Shown here: positions 56,672-64,000 of the stretch, piece after piece
How positions within the stretch are numbered: the first letter of the stretch is position 1
Layout of the letters: the number at the start of each line of letters is the position of its first letter
Assembly (NCBI GenBank): GCA_030035585.1
Contig: CM057462.1
Location: 98,601,234 to 98,665,233 of the forward strand
DNA length: 64,000 nt
Origin: Dugong dugon
Taxonomy: Eukaryota > Chordata > Mammalia > Sirenia > Dugongidae
Direction of reading: 5' to 3'
Notes under the pieces: generated by a model
What the model was told of the DNA's origin: nothing
Databases searched by the model: none
What the model saw: the letters and a program-made list of their open reading frames with translations, nothing else
Program-made: the position numbers and the translations under genes

Positions 56672-58044
56672 TCGAGGTGGGGCCAAGATGGCGGAGTAGT
56701 CAGACACTTCCGATGGATCCTCTCACTACAAAGACCTGAAAAAACAAGTGAATCAATTATATATGACAATCTAGGAGCCTTGAACATCAGAGGTAAAGCT
56801 GAGGAACTGGACTGAGTGGTAGGGGGAAGGAGAGACCGTTCAGAAGCAGCGAGGAGTTGCCAGACCTGACTCAGTGAGAGCCTGAGCCCTTCAGGCCTGA
56901 TCAGCTCATGGGTGAGCAGTGAGGCAGGCAAGCAGCGTGCTTGGGAGGCATATTCTGCACTGGGAGAGAACCAGCAGCAGAGAGTCTACTTGGCCATCCA
57001 GAACCAGTGAGAAGAAGCCCTCAACTGGCGAAAGATAAGTACTTGCACCCGGCCTACCATGCGGATCAAACCACCTCTCTTAGGGAAAAAACTCTCTCCC
57101 ATTTACCTCCCCACTCTCTGCTCTGCACTGGGTCCCAGACAGGTTTCAGCAATTGCCGAGTCTTCTAGGCCAGAAGTAGGAACTGTCACAAGCCCTGAGC
57201 AATTCTCCCAGCCTTGGAGAGTAAACAAATTAACAAACGGGAAACAATACACTGCTGGCTCCCCTAAGCCATGAAGCCAGGGTAGGCACAGCTCCTTTGT
57301 CTAGGCACAGGCCTAAGGAATCCACAGACTTTGAGTGTCTTTCCCCCTGCGTAGACCCATATGGGCCCATTTCAACAGTGTAGGCCCTCATTACCACAGT
57401 ACAACAGGGTATATACCTGAAGTCTAACTTCAACTGTTTAAGCTGTGAAGTGTCAGGTTTGTGACATTTGACACCGCTCTGCCTATTAAGCAGGATCTTC
57501 ACCTACACACTTCAGGGGCCTGAGAACTGGTAGATCACCCACGTCACCTAGCCACCTGTGATAAGGGCCCAAAAATAAGGGTGCCCCACAGCCCTTACAG
57601 CCAACAGCATTGGGTGCTCATAGTCTGGCTGAAAAAACCCACCCACCTTTGCGCTCTAGGGAACAGAGACACGTCTTCCTTCTGGATACTCAGAAGTGGC
57701 TGTCAGCCCCATGCCTTGCTCAGAATGTGTCCCTCTGCTGGCGAGATACCTGTCCTTACACCAATCACCCACACCTCTCTAGTACTGTAGGTGAGAGCCT
57801 GCACCACACACCTGGTAGTTATCTACTTAGGCACCTGAGCTGAACCCATACAGGAGGAGTGGGCAGACTCCTGAGCTCATATACCTAATAACAGATCTAA
57901 CCACCTGATGACAGGACATTAGCACTTCAAAGCTTCTGATAATCAAACTAGCTCACACAAGCAGCCTATTTGGGCATATCAAAACAAAACAAAAAGCTAG
58001 AACACAGTAAGCAAATGTAAAATAAATTAATGTAGTAACTTACT
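56672..58044 (+). promoter_or_regulatory. L1 5'UTR
   Basis: 1.37-kb 5'UTR with CCAAGATGG at its start. Counterpart in reverse of 16626-18005: shared phrases include 'cctgaaaaaacaagtgaatc' and 'caatctaggagcc'. Short open frames in it are not genes. Confidence 0.75.
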
Positions 58045-58788
58045 GATGGCTCAGAGACAATAGTCAATATCAAATCACATAAAGAGGCAGTCCATGATGG
58101 CTTCAGCAACCTCCCAAAATAGTCTAGAAATTTTCCAGAGGAAGAAAATTTCTTGGAAATACCAGAGGCAGAATACAAACAATTAATATACAGAACTCTA
58201 CAAGAGATTAGGAAGGAAATTAAGCAAAATGCAAAGCACACAATAGAGGAAATTAAAAAGATTAGACAGGAGCATAATGACAAATTTAACAGGCTGCAAG
58301 AATCCAAAGAGAGACAGCAATCAGAAAACCAGAAGATTAATAATAAAATGTCAAAATTAGACAACTCAATAAAAAGTCATAGGAGCAGAATTGAGGCAAT
58401 GGAAGTCAGAATTAGTGAGACAGAAGATAAAGCACTTGACACAAAATTATCTGAGGAAAAATCAGATAAAAGGAGTAAAAAAATGAAGAAACCCTAAGAA
58501 TTATGTGGGATTTTATCAAGAGGAAAAACCTACAAGTGATTGGAGTAAAAAAGGGGGGCAGGGGATAACAGAAAATACAGAGAGAATTGTTGAAGATTTG
58601 TTGGAGAAAATTTCCCTGATATCATGAAAGATGACAAGGTATCTATCCAAGATGCTCATCGAACCCCACATAAGGTAGATCTCAAGAAAGTCACCAAGAT
58701 ATAATCAAACTTGCCAAACCAAAGATAAAGAGAGAATTTTAAGAGCAGCTAGGGATAAATGAAAACTCATCTACAAAGGACAGTTAAC

Positions 58789-58802
58789 AAGAATAAGCTC
58801 AG
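58789..58802. repeat. TSD of the chimeric retrocopy (left)
   Basis: AAGAATAAGCTCAG, exact match to 62290-62303. The preceding 'agttaac' gives a TT/AACA-type cut, close to the L1 endonuclease preference TT/AAAA. Confidence 0.92.
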
Positions 58803-59051
58803 GGGACCTCATACCATCAGGAAAGCAGTGCCGGGAGCAGAGCGCGTCCTTTGGACCAGGGTCCCTGTGCCGAGAAGCCCCTAGTCCAGGGAAACACTGA
58901 TGAGAAGGCCAAGAGAGAGAAAGCCTTCCCCTGGAGCTGACACCCTGAATTTGGACTTTTAGCCTATTTTACTGTAAGGAAATAAACTTCTCTTTGTTAA
59001 ACCCATCCACTTGTGGTATTTCTGTTATGGCAGCACTAGATGGCTAAGACA
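58803..59051 (+). other. R-U5 part of an ERVL/MaLR-type LTR
   Basis: Collinear with the minus-strand LTR at 8510-8259: 'gggacctcataccatcagga', 'gcagagcgcgtcctttgg', 'ggaaataaacttctctttgt', ending 'gatggctaagaca'. No U3 precedes it. Confidence 0.88.
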
Positions 59052-59447
59052 GAATTTGGTACCGAGAGAGTGCGGTGCTGCTCTAACAGATACCTAAAAT
59101 GTGGAAGTGCTTTTAAAACTGTGAATGGATAGACGTGCGGCAGTGACAGAGAACCATCAGCAGCAGAGAAGCAGCAGCAGCAGAGAACCAACAGCAGGAG
59201 AACCAGGACACTGGAGAAAGATGGCGCTGGAGCCGACCCACAGAGTGAGGGAGCTGAATGCCTGTGAGCAAAAAGCTTCCTGGAGGAGTGGGGTGCTCTG
59301 GGCACTTACCGGTAGAGCTACTGAGCTTTGGAACACTTGCCCCAGCAGGGCAGATGAGGGCGTGAGGCCTGAGGGCCGAGATGCCATAGGAAGCAGAAGC
59401 TGAAGAGACAAAGGACACAAGAAGCTGAGCTACCTCCGTCTCAAAAG
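59052..59447 (+). other. Internal LTR-element sequence used as first-exon continuation
   Basis: Follows the LTR exactly as in the intact element: TGGTACCGAGAGAGTG primer-binding site at 59058, 'ctaaaatgtggaagtgcttt', 'gaaagatggcgctggagc', 'gaagcagaagctgaagag', ending 'gtctcaaaag'. It has one copy of the ~95-bp unit that is repeated four times at 7692-8060, plus a short CAG-rich stretch at 59155-59200. Confidence 0.85.
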
Positions 59448-60541
59448 GTTCCTGGCCTTGACTCTGTGGAGAGTGTATCTCCTGATCTCAGTCATGCTAC
59501 TTGGGCGTGTTATTATGCAAATAATAAAGGATATGATTTTGTCAAGAACGAGAGGTGCACAGTTGTGGAGAAGCCTCATCGAAAGCTGGGAAGTTATCAA
59601 TTCCAAACCAGATGAAAGAGCCAGACTCAGCCACTGTATTGCAGAATTATGGATGAACTTCAGCATCTTTCTGCAAGATATGTCTGTTTTTAAACAGCAG
59701 AGCCCTGGCAAGTACTGTTTGCATTTTTGTGTTCATTGTTTAAGTGTAACGATATTGGACAAAAACTATACAACAAAATCAAGTCAGTTCTGTTGAAACT
59801 AGACTTTGGAATTGGGGAATATATTAATCAGAAGAAACGTGAGAGATCTGAAGCAGATAAAGAAAAAAGTCACAAGGATGACAGTGATTTAGACTTTTCA
59901 GCTCTTTGTCCTAAGATTAGCCTCATGGTTGCTGCCAAAGAATTATCTGTATCTGACACTGACTTATCAGAGGCATCCTGGACCGATAACGGGACCTTCA
60001 ACCTTTCAGAAGGATAAACTCCACAGACGGACACATCTGACGATCTTGACCGACCTAGCGAACAGGAAGCTTTCTCTCTCGAGAACTTTCAGAATTTCCA
60101 TGTCTAGAAAATGGCATGGGAACAAATGATGAAGACGAATTAAGCATTGGCTTGCCTGCTGAGCTCAAGAGAAAAAAAGAACAGTTGGACGGTGGCCACA
60201 GAACGAGCAAAGAGAAGCAGTCAGCAGCTGGTCTCACCCTTCCTCTGAACAGTGACCAAGCCTTTCGCTTGATGAGCAACCTGGCTGGGGACGTCATTAC
60301 AGCTACAGTGACTGCTGCTGTCAAAGACCAGTTAGAAGGTGTGCAGCAAGCAATTTCTCAGGCTGCACCCAGCCTATGAGAGGACACAGACACTGAAGAA
60401 GGAGATGACTTTGAACTACTGGACCAGGCAGAGCTTGATCAAATTGAGAGTGAATTGGGACCTACACAAGACCAGGAAGCAGAAGCACAGCAAAGTAAGA
60501 AGTCTTTAGGCTTCCTTTCCAATCTCCTGGGAGGCCATTAA
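59448..60541 (+). pseudogene. RETREG1: RETREG1 (FAM134B) processed pseudogene, coding part
   Basis: RETREG1 is an ER-phagy receptor. Its reticulon-homology domain bends ER membrane and its C-terminal LIR binds LC3/GABARAP. The copy starts within the first hydrophobic hairpin ([20 protein letters not shown]), which from memory is about residue 108 of the human protein. The N-terminal acidic/proline-rich part is therefore absent, as expected if transcription bypassed exon 1. It continues through [20 protein letters not shown]. About 80 nt of the second membrane hairpin are missing near 59720, which shifts frame. It resumes as [20 protein letters not shown] and [18 protein letters not shown] frameshift or stop lies near 60017-60110 and a TGA at 60377. 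The LIR core DDFELL is at 60404-60421, and the end is LLGGH plus TAA at 60541. No introns. Not functional. Confidence 0.93.
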
Positions 60542-62272
60542 CCCAGGAATCGGCTTGCAACAGAACACAGATAAACCATCAAAAAATTTCAAACACGCAA
60601 AAAAAAAGGAAAAAAATTTGAACTGAGCTTTAATGATTACTTTAGATTTTTTTTTTTGTCTTACTTTCCCTTCTGCAGTGAATTAATTGGATATATATCA
60701 GCTGTCACTGATAGATGGATACTTCCGATAGTTATTTTTACATAATAAGCATGGAAAGGAACTTTATATATATATATATGTACATACTGTGTTGTCAGAG
60801 ATGAATATTAGAGGCTGTTTTTAAAACAAAAAGAAAAAAAACCTCACCAAATTATTGAGATCCTCCTGTAAGTATTCTTTATTTTTTCTTTACAATAACT
60901 TTTCAAGCATGCAGAACAGTTTATTGTAACCCACTGAAGAATAGCAACAATTAATTGTGAATACTTGCTGTATCAGTGCCCTAGTTCCTAATACTTGGAA
61001 ACAAAACAAAACTTTTGGTAGACTCTGATGTAAAAAGACGAAAATGATCAAAGTATCTTTAGTCAAAAGACTTGGAAAATACTATCAAAATGAATTTCCT
61101 AGGAAAATTAAAAAATATGTATATTTAACTACTTTGAATAGGCTGATTGATACATGTCCATATTATTTCTGCAGTTGTAGACTTAGACTTACTTGTAAAG
61201 TGGCATGCTCTGTTGACTGCCACCTCTAGTCTTGCAGTGGGTAACATTAACCCAGGGCAAGCAAGTAGTTGTACCTTACATAGACAGTAGTTATGATGTG
61301 AACAGATTCTGCTGTATTTTGTTGTTCATTATCATATGCTTGTAATAGGGACGTTATCAGTGCAGATCTCTTCTGCCTGCTCAGACCCAGCTTAAACCCT
61401 CCTCTTTTATATTACATTATGGGAAAAGTCTCCTACAATTGTGAAACTAATTCCTAATGTATTCTATGAGTGATGTGGTCATCAGCAGTAGAGAAACAAC
61501 AGGCTTGTTTTCCTAGTATGTATAGATAGAGGAGAGGAACTTGTTTGGCTTTAAAGTATATTTATTTGCCATTTGTCTAAATAGGTAATCTGTTTTTTAT
61601 TGGGAAGCTAGACTATATCTCTTCCTTTATTTTAAACTTTTTAGATCACCTTTAAATAACCACATTTGGCTTGCAGTTTTTAACTAAAAAGCAGAAATCA
61701 AGCTAATTCTGTGATTCATGATTATAATACAAACATTTTGTAGTGTTGAGGGACCATGTCAGCAACTACCCAAAATTTCTCAGATCTTTGGGTACAGCTG
61801 GGGTTTCTACAGACATGAACATCTGAGACCCTCAGAAAGGAAGGATAATCCAAGGACAGAGGAAATCGTTTTTCCCTTCCCTTCCATTTAACCCTTCTTA
61901 TATTTCTGAAGACTCATTATAGGTAACCTGACATTTTAATGCAGCATCTCTTATTTATTTTTTCTTTCTGAGGTATTAAAATATCTAGACTGAATTGTGC
62001 CAAATGTTAAAGGGAGAAAAGTTACTGAGGACTTTGAACACCTGCATTTTGTGATTGGACACTCATGCTTCTGTGTCATTAGTGCCTGGTGACTGTGTTT
62101 GATGTCCTTTGTTGATATAAAGTGAGCCTGTGCCTTCATTATCTTCCCCATTTTGGTACAAATGAAAGCTTGGTATTAGATCTTTGAACTGCGTGGATTT
62201 TGGAGGAATATACCTGAATTCCATTCAATCAGAGTTTCTGGGCATGAAGAAAAATACAGTCACATATTTATT
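60542..62272 (+). pseudogene. RETREG1: RETREG1 3'UTR part of the retrocopy
   Basis: About 1.73 kb between the RETREG1 stop and the A tail. AT-rich, with a (TA)n-like stretch at 60764-60783. It has no recognised interspersed repeats and ends 'cacatatttatt' before the A run. Assigned as 3'UTR by position and by the tail and TSD, not by a sequence comparison. Confidence 0.8.
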
Positions 62273-62289
62273 AAAAAAAAAAGAAGAAA

Positions 62290-62303
62290 AAGAATAAGCT
62301 CAG
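62290..62303. repeat. TSD of the chimeric retrocopy (right)
   Basis: AAGAATAAGCTCAG, exact pair of 58789-58802. L1 ORF1 sequence resumes directly after it. Confidence 0.92.
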
Positions 62304-62966
62304 ACTACTTAGAAGAAACCATGAGGCAAGAAGGCAATGGGATGACATATATAAAGCCTTGAAGGAAAATAATTGCCAGCCAAGAATTATATATCCAGCA
62401 AAACTGTCTCTCAAATATAATGATGAAATTAGGGCATTTCCAGATAAACAGAAGTTCAGGCAATTTGCAAAACCCAAACCAAATTTACAAAAAATACTAA
62501 AGGGAGTCTTCTGGTTAGAAAATCAGTAACATCAGGTAACAACCCAAGACTAGAACACAGGATAGAACAAAGCGGTATCAACCCAGATAAGGAAGTCACA
62601 AAAATAAATCAAAGTTAAAACACTGAAAATAGGGAAACAGAGATGTCAATATGTAAAAGATGACAACATTAAAACAAAAGAAAGGGACTTAAAAAATGTA
62701 CAGATAGATTTTTCATATGAAGAGGAAGTCAAGGCGATATAAAGAAATAAAAGACTAGTATAAACTTAGAAAAATAGGGGTAAATATTAAGGTAACCACA
62801 ACGGAAACTAACAATCCTACAAGTCAAAATAAAAAACGAGAAAAACATAAAGACTCAGCAAATGCAAAATCAACAACAATGAAAAAGACGAAAAGAAAAA
62901 CGACTCAGCACAGAAACTTAAGTGGAACAAAGAAACTGTGAACAACACACGAAAAAAGACATCAAA

Positions 62967-64000
62967 ATGACAGCACTAAACTCATACCTATCAATAATTA
63001 CGGTCAATGTAATTGGACTAAATGCACCAATAAAGAGACAGAGAGTGGCAGATTGGATAAAAAAAATGATCCATCTGTATACTCTCTACAACAGACACAC
63101 CTTAGACTTAAAGACACAAACTAAAACTCAAAGGATGGAAAAAAATATATCAAGCAAGCAACACTCAAAAAAGAGCAGGAGTGGCAAAAGTAATCACTGA
63201 TGAAATACACTTTAAAGTGCAATCCACCACAAAGGATAAGGAAGGACACTATATAATGATTAAAGGGTCAATACATCAGGAGGATATGACTATAATAAAT
63301 ATTTACGCACCCAATGACAGGGCTCCAAAATACATAAAACAAACTCTATCAGCATTGAAAACAGAGACAGACAGCTACACAATAGTAGTAGGAGACTTCA
63401 ACACAACACTTTCGGTGAAGGACAGAATGTCCAGAAAGAAGCTCAACAAAGACATGGACGATCTAAATGTACAATCAACCAACTTGATCTCAGACGTATA
63501 TACCAAACACTCCACCCAACAGCAGCCAAGTATGCTTTCTTTTCCAATGCACATGGAACACTCTCCAGAATAGACCATATATTAGGCCATAAAGCAAGCC
63601 TTCACAAAATCCTAACAATTGAAATATTACAAAGTATCTTTTCTGACCATAAAGCAATAAAAGTAGAAATCAATAACAAATTCATAGAAAAACAGTACCT
63701 ACCTAAACTAATAGAAACAGAGGTAGAACAACCAAATAAACCTATAACAAAAGAAAAGATTGAAAAGGTAATTAAAAACCTTCCAACAGAAAAAAGCTCT
63801 AGCCTGGATGGTTTCACTGGAGAATCCTACCAAACTTTCAGAGAAGAGTTAACACCACTACTACTAAGGTACTTTAGAGCTTAGAAAAGGATGGAATAAT
63901 CCCAAAATCATTCTAAGAAGCCAGCATAACCCCGATACCAAAACCAGGTAAAGACACCACAAAAAAAGAAAATTACAGACCAATATCCCTCATGAACACT
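62967..64000 (+). pseudogene. L1 ORF2 (endonuclease and start of RT), damaged, runs off window
   Basis: Starts MTALNSYLSIITVNVIGLNA at 62967, after a spacer of ~440 bp from ORF1. The endonuclease is readable in two overlapping frames to about 63670: VQSTTKDKEGHYIMIKG, INIYAPNDRAPKYIKQTL, VVGDFNTTLSVKDR, then the SDHKAIKVEI region at about 63640. Directly after this, at about 63690, the reading jumps to the YLPKLIETEVEQPNKP segment, which in the L1 at 39185-43010 lies roughly 215 codons further on. So ~650 nt of linker are deleted here. It then continues toward the RT ([20 protein letters not shown]). Confidence 0.82.

Larger units (their letters stand above)
58803..62289 (+). pseudogene. RETREG1: Chimeric retrocopy: LTR-initiated transcript spliced to RETREG1
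   Basis: A single retroposed unit of 3.49 kb between one pair of 14-bp TSDs, with an A-rich tail at 62273-62289. Parts: LTR R-U5 of the ERVL/MaLR-type family (58803-59051), tRNA-Leu-type primer-binding site and internal sequence (59052-59447), then RETREG1 coding sequence without introns (59448-60541) and its 3'UTR (60542-62272). The start coincides with the predicted transcription start of the LTR, and the junction at 59447/59448 with a splice donor in the intact element. RNA made from such an LTR near RETREG1, spliced and reverse-transcribed by L1 enzymes, explains every part. It lacks U3, so it carries no LTR promoter of its own. Confidence 0.88.
58045..62529 (+). pseudogene. L1 ORF1, split by the chimeric retrocopy
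   Basis: Begins ATGGCTCAGAGACA at 58045. 58153-58497 holds the coiled-coil part (QEIRKEIKQNAKHTIEEIKK ... RISETEDKALD). The RRM-like region follows in other frames to 58802. After the insert, the C-terminal domain resumes at 62290: the sense 'tgggatgacatatataaagc' corresponds to WDDIYKALKENNCQPRIIYP, and then FPDKQKFRQFAKPKPN. The stop TAA is at 62527. Frameshifts and an insertion of G-rich sequence near 58550 add to the damage. The insertion itself would have ended its function. Confidence 0.82.
56672..64000 (+). mobile_element. L1 (plus strand), continues past window end
   Basis: 5' end at about 56674 (GAGGTGGGGCCAAGATGGCG), inserted in RTE sequence after 'agtgttgaaaa'. 5'UTR to 58044. ORF1 58045-62529 is split by the chimeric retrocopy. 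ORF2 starts at 62967 and runs off the window. Without the retrocopy about 3.84 kb of this L1 are visible. The 5'UTR and ORF1 match the type of the L1 at 9359-18005. Its 3' TSD is outside the window. Confidence 0.9.

Noticed and set aside
58803-59447. Independent solitary LTR insertion beside a RETREG1 retrocopy
   Set aside because: The LTR lacks its U3 and has no separate duplication. The only TSD pair encloses LTR and RETREG1 together, and the junction falls at a splice donor.
59448-60541. Functional RETREG1 gene
   Set aside because: Intron-less, flanked by TSD and A tail, lacks the N-terminal region and has a deletion, frameshifts and a stop. It is a processed pseudogene.
1-64000. CRISPR arrays, bacterial operons, integrons or viral genomes
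   Set aside because: No evenly spaced identical repeats with unique spacers and no prokaryotic gene density. Everything recognised is eukaryotic repeat DNA.

Overview
The window reads as mammalian, repeat-rich, gene-poor DNA, most likely from a paenungulate and probably an elephant. The best evidence is the SINE content. About twenty copies of the tRNA-derived AfroSINE are present. Many are the short form lacking a ~45-nt central block, the state described for hyraxes, sirenians and elephants. They occur beside tRNA-Gly-derived SINEs with RTE (BovB-like) tails, an RTE LINE and an afrotherian-type L1 lineage. No intact host protein-coding gene, rRNA, functional tRNA or CRISPR array was recognised. 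Long open frames come from L1/RTE proteins, their antisense shadows, or tandem repeats.

Layout. 1-9350: old unique sequence with AfroSINEs, MIRs, an MLT1-type LTR, and a 2.2-kb non-autonomous ERVL/MaLR-type LTR element (6519-8763, minus) splitting a MER5A DNA transposon. 9359-18005: a near full-length L1 on the minus strand with target-site duplications (TSDs), itself holding a 3'-end L1 fragment. 18-37 kb: mostly unique or ancient sequence with SINEs, MIR, L2, an old L1 tail and three stretches resembling conserved non-coding elements. 37411-45053: a second, younger minus-strand L1 whose TSDs lie outside an extra 0.58-kb segment of old L1 sequence, the signature of a 3' transduction. 45-53.9 kb: ancient repeats, an RTE copy inverted by twin priming, two old L1 tails and many AfroSINEs. 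53.9-64 kb: a nested stack. An RTE LINE is split by an AfroSINE and by a plus-strand L1 that runs off the window end. The L1's ORF1 is in turn split by a 3.5-kb retrocopy.

The most notable object is that retrocopy (58803-62289). It is a chimeric processed pseudogene. It begins at what looks like the transcription start inside an ERVL/MaLR-type LTR, about 30 bases downstream of a TATA-like box in the intact LTR copy at 8259-8763. It continues through U5, the tRNA-Leu primer-binding site and ~0.4 kb of internal sequence. At the point where the intact element has a good splice donor, it switches to RETREG1 (FAM134B, the ER-phagy receptor) coding sequence, then carries the 3'UTR and poly(A). One 14-bp TSD encloses the whole unit. 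It therefore appears to record an LTR-driven, spliced RETREG1 transcript that L1 machinery copied back into the genome.

All family names come from recognition by eye; no database search was run.
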